Source: Tepidimicrobium xylanilyticum | GTDB taxonomy: Bacteria > Bacillota > Clostridia > Tissierellales > Tepidimicrobiaceae | Assembly (NCBI RefSeq): GCF_900106765.1 | Contig: NZ_FNNG01000002.1 | Span: forward strand, 342,214-406,213 | Direction: 5' to 3' | DNA length: 64,000 nt | Part shown: positions 26,378 to 34,400 of the stretch, piece by piece | How positions within the stretch are numbered: the first letter of the stretch is position 1 | Layout: every line of letters begins with the position of its first letter | The notes under the pieces: generated by a model | Seen by the model: the letters and a program-made list of their open reading frames with translations, nothing else | Database searches by the model: none | Told to the model about the DNA's origin: nothing | Position numbers and translations under genes: made by a program

Positions 26378-27727
26378 ATGAATAAATTGGAGTCCTTAAT
26401 GGTAGGTTTACCAGAAGATGTAGAACGGTTAGTCATATATGGTCACTATTCAAAGGCACTAGAATTGATTAACCTATATATGACAAGGAATATCCCCGAA
26501 ATATTAAAGGACAGGCTTAACTTTGAAAAAGATAGAATTAGAAGGCTTAAACAAGATTACATATATACCTTTGATGAAGCCCTATCTTTAGCAGAAAGCA
26601 AAATAAAGAATTTTACCAAGGAAGAATTGGAATATTTAATGGATAATAGATATGCTGATTGGATTTACATAGATGGTAAAATTACCCTTCATAAGAGATT
26701 CTTACAAAACTCCTTAAGAGTCCATCCTACTTTAAAGTCTAGGCTTCTTGAGCCTATAGAAGAACCAGCTAGCATACTTGATGAAACCATAGATGAAATA
26801 ATGAATAAAGGTGAAGTTAAATATTTCTTCCATGTTAAAACTGGTTTAAAACTAAAAAGGAATTTGGCTAGAAAAGGAGAAAAAATATTAGTCCACTTGC
26901 CTATACCAAGAAAAGCTCAACAGATAAAAAATATTAATATAATTAGCACATCCCATGAACCAAAGGCTATCTCCTACGAAGAACACCCTCAAAGAACCAT
27001 TTTTTTTGAAGAGATTGTCAAAGGTGACGATGAGTTTACCGTTGAATATTCCTATGAAAGCTATATCAAATATAGGAAACTAGAGAAAGCTAAGGTTTCT
27101 GAAAATCAGCCAACCTTTTATACAGAAGAGTATCTACCCCATATTCGATTTTCTCCTTTTCTAAGGGAGTTAGCTAAAGAAATTGTTGGCAGTGAAAGCA
27201 ACCCATTGGTTAAAGCTAGGAAAATTTACGACTATATAACTAAAAATGTTCAATACTCCTATGTTAGACAATATGCCGCCATTATCAATGTTCCTGAATA
27301 TGCAGCTTATAATCTAAAAGGAGATTGTGGCATTCAAGCCATGTTATTTATTACCCTATGTAGAATAGTTGGAATCCCTGCAAGATGGCAATCTGGGTTG
27401 GTAGTAAATCCTAATTATATAGGCTGTCATGACTGGGCAGAGTTTTATATTGAACCTTATGGCTGGCTGTTTGCTGACCCTTCCTTCGGTGGAAGTGGGC
27501 TTAGAAATAAGAATGAAAAGCGATGGAATTTCTATTTTGGACATGTAGATCCCTTTAGGATGGTAGCCAATTCTGAATTCCATTACAATTTCTATCCAAA
27601 AAAGAAATTCTTAAGGCAAGACCCCTATGATAATCAAGAAGGGGAGATGGAATATTTAGATAGACCCGTATTCCATGACGAATATGATGTAATACAAGAG
27701 ATTGTTGAGGTTAGGAAAATAGAGTAA
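26378..27727 (+). CDS. Transglutaminase-like cysteine protease-fold protein, 449 aa
   Basis: The C-terminal third is a transglutaminase-core domain: Cys317 in KGDCGIQAMLF, His351 in CHDWAEFY and Asp367 in FADPSFGG form the complete triad. The N-terminal 140 residues are helical, possibly TPR-like, and an Ig/beta region lies around 150-230. No signal peptide or membrane segment is visible, so it is probably cytosolic. TTTGGAGGG precedes the ATG. It is transcribed alone, divergently from nrdJ. Such proteins are usually proteases or of unknown role. Confidence 0.88.
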   Translation: MNKLESLMVGLPEDVERLVIYGHYSKALELINLYMTRNIPEILKDRLNFEKDRIRRLKQDYIYTFDEALSLAESKIKNFTKEELEYLMDNRYADWIYIDGKITLHKRFLQNSLRVHPTLKSRLLEPIEEPASILDETIDEIMNKGEVKYFFHVKTGLKLKRNLARKGEKILVHLPIPRKAQQIKNINIISTSHEPKAISYEEHPQRTIFFEEIVKGDDEFTVEYSYESYIKYRKLEKAKVSENQPTFYTEEYLPHIRFSPFLRELAKEIVGSESNPLVKARKIYDYITKNVQYSYVRQYAAIINVPEYAAYNLKGDCGIQAMLFITLCRIVGIPARWQSGLVVNPNYIGCHDWAEFYIEPYGWLFADPSFGGSGLRNKNEKRWNFYFGHVDPFRMVANSEFHYNFYPKKKFLRQDPYDNQEGEMEYLDRPVFHDEYDVIQEIVEVRKIE

Positions 27728-27823
27728 TGTGTAGCTCATCTACACAAATTATGCATTTCGAATCGCAACAGTGACACTTGTGTTTATAAATTGTGAATTA
27801 TCTATATATAAATATCAAAACTT

Positions 27824-28022
27824 GGTGGTAGTCACAACATATTTGAGAAGAACACCACCTCCAATTAAAGATTCAAAAAGTATCCAACTAAGGGAAAAAA
27901 TTGTCTAGGTTTGTACTGTTTGAGCGAAGCAAGTTTACAAACCTATTTTTCCCTTATCGTGATATTGGCCAAATCTGGAGCCGAAAATGCTGTTCTTTAT
28001 AAGTATGCCTAGGACTACCACC
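27824..28022. repeat. Structured, repeat-like intergenic element with 10-bp terminal inverted repeats
   Basis: The gap between two convergent genes is bounded by GGTGGTAGTC (27824-27833) and GACTACCACC (28013-28022). Inside, TAGGTTTGTA and TACAAACCTA, flanked by AAGGGAAAAA and TTTTTCCCTTA, form a long bulged hairpin whose loop contains GAGCGAAGCAAG. Parts recur around 35.8-35.9 kb (TATGCCTA-GAC-ACCA and CTCAAATATGT). No coding potential. It looks like a MITE- or REP-type element; identity is not established. The remaining bases just after the transglutaminase gene hold a 7-bp hairpin (27728-27746). Confidence 0.55.
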
Positions 28023-28034
28023 TTTTTCTATTGA

Positions 28035-28532
28035 CTAAACATTGTTCCAATCGATGTATTCGTTTAAAATATTCACAAATTTTATAAAGTATTCCTTCTC
28101 TAATTCTGTAAATCTACCTTTTTCTGGACTATCTAAGTCTAGTACTCCATAAACCCTATCTTCCTTAATAATTGGGATGACCAATTCAGAATTAGAAGCT
28201 TCGTCACAAGCAATATGTCCTGGGAATTGATGAACATCTGGAACCAATTGGATTTCTTTTGTTTTTACAGCTGTTCCACATACTCCTTTACCTATTCCTA
28301 TCCTATTACAAGCAGGAAGGCCTTGGAATGGTCCTAAAACTAGCTCTCCATCTCTTAATATGTAGAATCCAGCCCAATTTAGCCTTTCTACACAGGCCAT
28401 GATAATAGCTGATGCATTAGATAAATTGGCTATATCATCTTTCTCTGAACTCAATTGGGATTTTAATAGCATATTCATATATTTTAGTCTTTCCTCTTCA
28501 TTCATCTTTTTAATAGGATCTAATTTAAACAT
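28035..28532 (-). CDS. msrC: Free methionine-R-sulfoxide reductase (GAF domain, YebR/MsrC type)
   Basis: Repairs free Met-R-sulfoxide. A single GAF domain of 165 residues with all three functional cysteines: Cys75 and Cys85 in PACNRIGIGKGVCGTAV and Cys109 in HIACDEAS. Their spacing of 10 and 24 residues equals that of the characterised enzyme from E. coli. The NWAGFYIL and GVLDLDSP blocks are also diagnostic. It lies downstream of a DUF3221-like lipoprotein gene by 15 bp and probably shares its transcript with the desulfhydrase-like gene. Confidence 0.93.
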   Translation of the reverse strand: MFKLDPIKKMNEEERLKYMNMLLKSQLSSEKDDIANLSNASAIIMACVERLNWAGFYILRDGELVLGPFQGLPACNRIGIGKGVCGTAVKTKEIQLVPDVHQFPGHIACDEASNSELVIPIIKEDRVYGVLDLDSPEKGRFTELEKEYFIKFVNILNEYIDWNNV

Positions 28533-28547
28533 AGAGACTCTCCTTTA

Positions 28548-28901
28548 CTATTCAATTATTATAATTTCTTTAGCAGTCCCTTGAACTGGATAAGATTCTG
28601 CTACCGGCCCATCGAATACGACTTCAACCGTTAACCCCTCTTCTAAATAATCCACTGTTACCTCTTGCTCATCTTTCAGTATCTTAGTATCGTCATTTAT
28701 GGTTACATTAGCACTATCATATATGGTATCTTCTTCAACTTCCCCTTCTACTAGAATTCCTTGAATAAATAGATTTTCTTCATCTATATAGATTTCCGTT
28801 ATCTGACCCCTTATGCCAATTTTCTCTGCTACTTCCTTGCTACATGCTGCAATTGCTAAAAGAATTATTAAAAAAAACGATATAAATATTATCCTCTTCA
28901 T
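28548..28901 (-). CDS. DUF3221-like lipoprotein
   Basis: A 117-residue secreted lipoprotein: MKRIIFISFFLIILLAIAAC gives a signal with lipobox ending in Cys. The mature part has the DUF3221-type pattern (IRGQITEIYIDEENLFIQGILVEG, then SANVTINDDTKI and VEVVFDGPVAESYPVQGTAKEI), an OB-like beta fold. The ATG at 28901 has GAGGG at the right distance; the longer frame adds ten residues without purpose. Function unknown. Confidence 0.85.
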   Translation of the reverse strand: MKRIIFISFFLIILLAIAACSKEVAEKIGIRGQITEIYIDEENLFIQGILVEGEVEEDTIYDSANVTINDDTKILKDEQEVTVDYLEEGLTVEVVFDGPVAESYPVQGTAKEIIIIE

Positions 28902-28943
28902 AATTACCCTCTTTTCTGACTCATATGTCAAATGAAGATCATT

Positions 28944-29921
28944 CTACTTAAGCAATCCCCTTTGTTCCCTATTCCAACCAAATATTCCCCCAGTGTGCAT
29001 GAATAGAATATTTTCATGTTTATCAAAAGAGCCCTTTTTTATCTCCTCCACCAATCCATACATGGCCTTTCCAGTATATACTGGATCTAATATTATTCCC
29101 TCTAACTTTGCAATATAATTGATGAATTCTATTTCCTCAGGTCTATTTAAAGCATATCCTAAACCTGGATATCCATCTATTATATGTAGTTCATCTTCAT
29201 TTACATCGATGCCTTTTCCAGTATATATAGCTATTTCATCTAGTAATTTTAGGACTATCTGTTGGAAATGTTCCTTCGTATCACAGATGTTAAACCCATA
29301 GATAGTTGCAGGGTTATTATTTACGCGATTCCCATAATATAGGCCTGCATAGGTGCCACCAGAGCCTACTGTAACTACTATTGCATCAAATTTAATATCT
29401 ATCTGTTTTTCCTGTTCTAAAATTTCCTCCATGGCATTTACATATCCCAAAGAACCCATCCCATTAGAAGCTCCTTCAGGGATTATATATGCCTTATGAC
29501 CTTCCACTTCTAAAGATTTCCTTATGTCCTCCATTATTTCTTTTCTATTATATTTATATTCCCCTTTGGTTACAAATTTTATCTTTGCGCCTAATAATTT
29601 ATCTAAGAATAAATTCCCCTCTGCTTCCTCATTTTCATCGCCTTTTAATACTAGATAAGAACCTAAGCCTAATTTTGCTGCTACAGCTGCTGTAGCTCTT
29701 GCATGGTTTGATTGAATTCCACCACAGGTAATTAAATAGTCACAATTATTTTCTAGAGCCTCTCCTACTGAAAATTCTAGTTTCCTAATCTTATTTCCTG
29801 ATATCTCCATCCCTGTTTCATCATCCCTCTTAATATAGATATTTCTTCCCAGTTCCTTACTTAATCTATTTAATCTTTCAATCCTAGTAGGTAGGTTAGC
29901 AAATCTAATCCTATTTACCAT
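28944..29921 (-). CDS. dcyD: PLP-dependent D-cysteine desulfhydrase / ACC deaminase family
   Basis: Fold-type II PLP enzyme of 325 residues. The N-terminal LPTRIERLNRLS and IYIKRDDETGMEISGNKIRKLEF, with the PLP-binding Lys in SGNKIRK, define the DcyD/ACC deaminase group. CGGIQSNHARATA binds PLP phosphate and substrate, and TVGSGGTYAGL is the glycine-rich loop. Most bacterial members degrade D-cysteine to pyruvate, ammonia and sulfide; L-cysteine or other D-amino acids are possible. It heads the three-gene run ending with msrC. Confidence 0.88.
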   Translation of the reverse strand: MVNRIRFANLPTRIERLNRLSKELGRNIYIKRDDETGMEISGNKIRKLEFSVGEALENNCDYLITCGGIQSNHARATAAVAAKLGLGSYLVLKGDENEEAEGNLFLDKLLGAKIKFVTKGEYKYNRKEIMEDIRKSLEVEGHKAYIIPEGASNGMGSLGYVNAMEEILEQEKQIDIKFDAIVVTVGSGGTYAGLYYGNRVNNNPATIYGFNICDTKEHFQQIVLKLLDEIAIYTGKGIDVNEDELHIIDGYPGLGYALNRPEEIEFINYIAKLEGIILDPVYTGKAMYGLVEEIKKGSFDKHENILFMHTGGIFGWNREQRGLLK

Positions 29922-30017
29922 ATTGCCACCTCCAATTATTGCTATTATATAGCCTGATCATATTATATCATAAAGATAGTAAAAAATCATTTGTACTAAG
30001 TGGAGAAGATAATAATA

Positions 30018-30053
30018 CTAAAAAACCCGTTTAAACAAACGGGTTTTTTAGTA
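30018..30053. terminator. Strong terminator behind cstA
   Basis: A long A/T-tailed stem (AAAAAACCCGTTT / AAACGGGTTTTTT) with a four-base loop. It lies 10 bp below the cstA stop and has T-tracts on both strands. Confidence 0.9.
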
Positions 30054-30062
30054 TATTAATAA

Positions 30063-31553
30063 TTATGCTAATACATTTTGTAGTATTTCATCTTTATTTG
30101 TATCGCTACGCTTTTTGATAAGATATACATAAGCTACAGTTAGAATGGCAGCTACTGCATAGGATAATACATAACTATTAGGATCAAGTCCAAGCCTTGA
30201 CTCCAATCCAAAACCTATAGGCGCATGGAGTATGAAACTAGCAGTAATAAATGTATAGAACACTCCAGGTATAAGGGTTATAAAATAATTCCTTCCGTGA
30301 ATTCTTAGATAAATGGTTGACATTGCTAAAGCGAAAATTGCAACAAACTGATTTGTAAAGGCGAAATACCTCCACAATACATTGAACCCACTCGGACTAG
30401 CCTTTGCCCAAATTAATATGAAAAATGCAGGAATAAATATCCCTAGAGTTAATGAAAGTCTCCTTTTAATATTCTTTTGATCGATTTTAAATTGTTCTGC
30501 AATCATAAGTCTTAATCCTCTAAAAGCTGTATCTCCTGAAGTTATAGGAAGAACGATTACTCCTAGAATTGCAAGCATTCCACCTATGCTGCCTAAAAAT
30601 TCTTTTGAAATAATTCCAACCATTAATGTAGGTGCAGTTGCTATATCTGTTCCTTTGTTGAACATGATCATTGCACCTGCAGCCCAGCACATAGCTATGA
30701 AACCTTCTACAAGCATCATATTGAAGAAAGTAGTCCTACCTTCTTTTTCAGATTTCACAGTTCTAGATATCATCGTATTTTGAGTTGCATGGAACCCTGA
30801 AAGAATTCCACAAGCTACAGTTATGAAAAATACTGGTATAAATGGTAATCCATTGGGATGATGCCCAAATAATCCTGATGATAAGGATATATTAGTTAAA
30901 TATTGTCCCTGTCCTCCTAGTATAATTCCGCCAAAGATTCCAACGGCTGAAATTACTAGTATTGCTCCAAATATAGGATAGATTCTTCCTATGATTGCAT
31001 CTATTGGGAATAATGTAGATAATAGATAGTATGCAAATATTCCAACATATACAACCCAAGTTACAGGATTGTCAAATAGTGGTGCTTGTCCGATTATTTC
31101 ATTAACGATTAAGTCTCCAGGTGTATATACGAATACAACACCTACTAATAACATTAAAATCCAAATTACAATGTTGTAGAAGTTAAAAACTTTGTCTCCT
31201 AAATACTTTCTAATAAGGCTTGGCATTTGAGCTCCACCATTTCTCATGGAGATCATTCCTGCAAAATAATCATGGGCTGAACCTGCCAAAATACATCCAA
31301 TGGGGATAGTAAGAAAGGCTATAGGCCCAAACAAAATTCCTTGTATAGGCCCTAAAACAGGTCCAGTCCCAGCAATATTTAACAAATTTACCAATGAGTT
31401 TTTCCACTTGCTCATTACTACAAAGTCTACTCCGTCCGTTTTAGTAATAGCTGGAGTAGGTCTGTCATCTGGTCCAAATGCCTTTTCACAGTACGCACCA
31501 TATATAAAACCACCAACAACAAGTATGATGATACCGATGATAAACGTTAACAT
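30063..31553 (-). CDS. cstA: Carbon starvation protein CstA family transporter
   Basis: Membrane transporter of 496 residues with about 13-14 segments, known in enterobacteria and Campylobacter for peptide or pyruvate uptake under starvation. Signature blocks: N-terminal GAYCEKAFGPDDRPTPA, then DFVVMSKWKNSLVNLLNIAGTGPVLGPIQGILFGP, CGILSGFHATQNTM and TSGDTAFRGLRLMIAEQF. The clostridial short form (about 490 residues) matches in length. AAGGAGG is ten bases above the ATG. It is monocistronic, with its own promoter and terminator. Confidence 0.93.
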   Translation of the reverse strand: MLTFIIGIIILVVGGFIYGAYCEKAFGPDDRPTPAITKTDGVDFVVMSKWKNSLVNLLNIAGTGPVLGPIQGILFGPIAFLTIPIGCILAGSAHDYFAGMISMRNGGAQMPSLIRKYLGDKVFNFYNIVIWILMLLVGVVFVYTPGDLIVNEIIGQAPLFDNPVTWVVYVGIFAYYLLSTLFPIDAIIGRIYPIFGAILVISAVGIFGGIILGGQGQYLTNISLSSGLFGHHPNGLPFIPVFFITVACGILSGFHATQNTMISRTVKSEKEGRTTFFNMMLVEGFIAMCWAAGAMIMFNKGTDIATAPTLMVGIISKEFLGSIGGMLAILGVIVLPITSGDTAFRGLRLMIAEQFKIDQKNIKRRLSLTLGIFIPAFFILIWAKASPSGFNVLWRYFAFTNQFVAIFALAMSTIYLRIHGRNYFITLIPGVFYTFITASFILHAPIGFGLESRLGLDPNSYVLSYAVAAILTVAYVYLIKKRSDTNKDEILQNVLA

Positions 31554-31583
31554 ACCATTTAAACCTCCTTATTATTTAAAATA

Positions 31584-31612
31584 ATTATAAATAATAATGC
31601 AAATTGAAGCAA
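31584..31612 (-). promoter_or_regulatory. Sigma-A promoter of cstA, with upstream palindrome
   Basis: TTGCTT (-35, 31607-31612), a 17-base spacer, and TATAAT (-10, 31584-31589), reading toward cstA. A 15-bp palindrome ATCATTA-A-TAATGAT lies just upstream at 31628-31642 and could be an operator. The rest of this 318-bp gap is AT-rich with no other clear signal. Confidence 0.65.
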
Positions 31613-31835
31613 TTTATTAAATAGTCCATCATTAATAATGATATATGAAAATATTTTTTTTATTGGATTTTTTTGCTAAAATGTCATAATTAGCATCTAA
31701 AATGCATATTTAAAAGATGAATTACATAATTCCCACTGGATTTTTTGAATGTTCTAAAATACATTCAAAAATTAACAGATTCGCTTTTTACATCACACCG
31801 ACAAAATTTAATCTATACTCGTAACTTATTAGATC

Positions 31836-31866
31836 AAAAAAAGAGTCGCTTTCATATTAGCGACTC
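31836..31866 (-). terminator. Terminator of the HD-domain gene
   Basis: An 8-bp stem (GAGTCGCT / AGCGACTC), 8-base loop, followed on the minus strand by TTTTTTT. It lies 6 bp below the stop codon. Confidence 0.9.
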
Positions 31867-31871
31867 ACAAT

Positions 31872-32456
31872 TTAATCGATATTCCCTTTTAAGCCTATTT
31901 CTTCTGCAACTTTTTGCATTCCCTTAATAGTTTCAGCTATTACAGTATTTAAATCCATTCCTAACATCTCAGCTCCTTTTTCGATTATGGACCTATCCAC
32001 TCCTGCTGCAAAACTAGTTTGATTCCACTTCTTCTTTACAGATTTTGGTTTCATATCTAAAATACTTTTACTTGGCCTAACTAACGCAGTTGCTGCTATT
32101 AACCCTGTCAATTCATCTACGGTATATAATACCTTGTCTATAGTTTCGACAGGCTCAACATCGGTACATATACCCCAACCATGGCTAACTATGGTCCTTA
32201 TATATTCTTCTGGCCAATTCCTCTCCCTTAAAATCTCTTGAGTTTTTATACAATGATCCTCTGGATACATTTCATAATCCAAATCATGAACTAGGCCTAT
32301 TACAGCCCATTTTTCCTTATCTTCTTCCCCAAATAACTCTGCAAAATGTACCATAACTGCTTCTACAGCTAAGGCATGTTTTATTAAGCTTTCGCTCTTA
32401 TTATATTCTTTTAACAATTGAAAAGCCTCTTCCCTAGTTGGAATATATTTACTCAT
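31872..32456 (-). CDS. HD-domain hydrolase-like protein, 194 aa
   Basis: A small cytosolic HD-superfamily protein. The ligand set is visible: His in SLIKHALAVEAV, the doublet HDLDYEMYPEDH in the first third, and a later His in IVSHGWG with Asp in YTVDELTGLI. Such proteins are metal-dependent phosphohydrolases acting on nucleotides; the substrate of this subgroup is unknown. The ATG at 32456 has AAGGAG nine bases upstream, while the earlier ATG overlaps that site. It is monocistronic. Confidence 0.86.
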   Translation of the reverse strand: MSKYIPTREEAFQLLKEYNKSESLIKHALAVEAVMVHFAELFGEEDKEKWAVIGLVHDLDYEMYPEDHCIKTQEILRERNWPEEYIRTIVSHGWGICTDVEPVETIDKVLYTVDELTGLIAATALVRPSKSILDMKPKSVKKKWNQTSFAAGVDRSIIEKGAEMLGMDLNTVIAETIKGMQKVAEEIGLKGNID

Positions 32457-32686
32457 TATACTCATCTCCTTATCCTATGTAATATAATGTTTTAAATATT
32501 TCTATATCCTATAGTATATCACAACTGCTTATCTCCTTCTAATATAAGATGTTCCTTTTTCCAATTTTCTCATATCAAGCCTCAATGGCTTTTTTATTAA
32601 TTCAATTAGCATGATAAGTCCACTATACCTCTCTTGGCACTTTAATTTAATTTATCAAACACTACTCGTATATCATATATTTTTAT

Positions 32687-32727
32687 TATGTAAATGTATT
32701 TACATATATATTTCTATATGTTATAAT
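32687..32727 (+). promoter_or_regulatory. Promoter with palindrome over the -35 box, for the XRE-TPR/peptide operon
   Basis: TTTACA (-35, 32699-32704), 17 bases, TATAAT (-10, 32722-32727). The -35 lies inside the near-perfect palindrome TATGTAAAT-GT-ATTTACATA (32687-32706), which looks like an operator, perhaps for autoregulation. The untranslated leader is about 110 bases. The rest of the 32457-32835 gap is AT-rich with no gene. Confidence 0.7.
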
Positions 32728-32844
32728 TTATCTAAAATTATCATGATCATATAATTTTTAACAAAGAAATAAATTGATACATAATAAGTAATTTAATAGA
32801 AATTGGATTTAGAATTATAAATATCGCTGAAAAGGTTGATAATT

Positions 32845-34161
32845 ATGAGAGATAGTAGCATTACAGTAGGTGAAAATATTAAAAGGATAAGGAAAGATTT
32901 AAATTTAAAACAGCATGAACTAGCAGGTAAAGATATTACAAGAAATTTAATTAGCCTTATAGAAAATGATAAAACTCCCATATACCATAATGTTGCCAAT
33001 ATTATTTCGATAAACGTTAATAGAATTCTTTATGAAAGGGGATTAGACGTCTATATACAGCCAGAAGATATATTAAACCCCGAAAGGTATGAAGCTAGGA
33101 AACAAGCTAATCAATATATAGAAAAACTCACCAAAAGGTTAGAAAAAAAAGATTATCAATTCCAATTAGAAGAATTAAATGAAATTGAAAACTTTCTGAA
33201 TAAATGGAATTTTATTGATAAAAAAGTTAAAATCTATGAATTATTGGGAGACATTTTCTATAATGCTAAGGATTCAAATAGAGAGCATTACTATTATCTA
33301 AAGGCCTTAGAGATATCCTATGAGCATCCTTTTTTGAAGGAACGGTATAAGATAATCTTAAAACTTGTTTCAAATTATATTTTAACTGAAAAATTTGATG
33401 AAGCCATCAAATTATGTAATTTTGCCTTATCTACCCAGGATGATATACCAAGTAAATATAAGGGAGCATTTCATTATAATTGTGGACTAGCCTATTATTA
33501 TAAAAAGGAGTATGGTAACTGCTTAAATGAATTGATAGATGCAAAGTATTATGTTACCACTAGTGATTATAGAGAAATAAAAAAAATATTGTTACTAGAA
33601 GGAATTTGTAATTGTGAGTTGAAAAATTACAATAGCGCAATTAGAAGTTATAATAAATTATTAGAAGTCTTAGAAGAAAATTGCGACCCTGAAGAACTAA
33701 GCCTCACATACATAAATATAGCACAAACATATATTGAAATGGAAGATATGGCTAAAGTAATGGAATTCTATACAAAGGCCAATAACTCTCTTCAAAACAT
33801 AAGCGAGCAGTGTTTTGAGTTGCCAAAAATATTATTTAGTATGGTAAATATATGTAGCTACCTTAATGAGACTAATCTGTGCGAAACTTATTTATTAGAT
33901 GCTTTGTGTTTATCAGAAAATCATAAGGACAAAAATTTATTTTCCAACATCCTTTCAAAATTACTAGATTTCTATGCAGAAACAGATCAATACAGTAAAG
34001 TTCATATGATATTAGAAGCATACAGTGACAAAATTTACAGCATTGGAATTAACAAGGACTTCATTGTTATTTTGAAAATTTTATATAGTCTTATTCAACA
34101 AAATAATAATTTAGATGCACTACAACTAATTAAAAATTTATTAAATAAGGAGGTGCAATAA
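32845..34161 (+). CDS. XRE-HTH regulator with TPR domain, RRNPP-type (quorum-sensing receptor candidate)
   Basis: Cytosolic regulator of 438 residues. An N-terminal XRE HTH (about 8-60: VGENIKRIRKDLNLKQHELAG, then TRNLISLIENDKTP) is followed by a helical linker and a series of TPR-like helix pairs from about 125 to the end (for instance AFHYNCGLAYYYKKEYGNCL and LTYINIAQTYIEMEDMAKVM). This is the architecture of PlcR/NprR/Rgg-type receptors of imported peptides. ATG 32845 is nine bases below AAAAGG. Its stop overlaps the start of a tiny secreted-peptide gene, as in known RRNPP pairs. Peptide binding itself is inferred. Confidence 0.9.
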   Translation: MRDSSITVGENIKRIRKDLNLKQHELAGKDITRNLISLIENDKTPIYHNVANIISINVNRILYERGLDVYIQPEDILNPERYEARKQANQYIEKLTKRLEKKDYQFQLEELNEIENFLNKWNFIDKKVKIYELLGDIFYNAKDSNREHYYYLKALEISYEHPFLKERYKIILKLVSNYILTEKFDEAIKLCNFALSTQDDIPSKYKGAFHYNCGLAYYYKKEYGNCLNELIDAKYYVTTSDYREIKKILLLEGICNCELKNYNSAIRSYNKLLEVLEENCDPEELSLTYINIAQTYIEMEDMAKVMEFYTKANNSLQNISEQCFELPKILFSMVNICSYLNETNLCETYLLDALCLSENHKDKNLFSNILSKLLDFYAETDQYSKVHMILEAYSDKIYSIGINKDFIVILKILYSLIQQNNNLDALQLIKNLLNKEVQ

Positions 34162-34295
34162 TGGATTTCAAGAAAAAAATAGCTCTTTTATTATCGATCG
34201 TTACAATAATAGTATCTCTAAGCACTGCCGCATTTGCAGGTCCAATTCATGCTCCACCATCTCCAATAAGGGATTCAATAGTTGAAAAATTTTAG
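34161..34295 (+). CDS. Secreted signalling pro-peptide candidate, 44 aa
   Basis: A 44-residue precursor overlapping the regulator stop by one base (TAATG), with a perfect AAGGAGGT seven bases before the ATG, inside the regulator's last codons. Residues 1-26 form a clear Sec signal: KKK, a hydrophobic core LLLSIVTIIVSL and an AFA cleavage site. The predicted mature peptide is GPIHAPPSPIRDSIVEKF (18 residues), Pro-rich in the first half. Size, signal peptide and position fit Phr/PapR/NprX-type pheromone precursors. Further processing to a 5-10-residue form and re-import by an Opp system are expected by analogy, not shown. Confidence 0.82.
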   Translation: MDFKKKIALLLSIVTIIVSLSTAAFAGPIHAPPSPIRDSIVEKF

Positions 34296-34324
34296 ATGGT
34301 AACAGTATTTTATCTCCAGTAATT

Positions 34325-34365
34325 TGAGAGAAATGTGATCGCACGGTCACATTTCTCTCAGTTTT
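34325..34365 (+). terminator. Strong terminator of the regulator-peptide operon
   Basis: A 14-bp perfect stem (TGAGAGAAATGTGA / TCACATTTCTCTCA) with an 8-base loop followed by GTTTTTCT. It closes the two-gene unit 30 bp below the peptide stop and probably also ends the convergent oxidoreductase transcript. Confidence 0.9.
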
Positions 34366-34400
34366 TCTCTCATTTTCACATGGGCTATATCCAAATCCAT

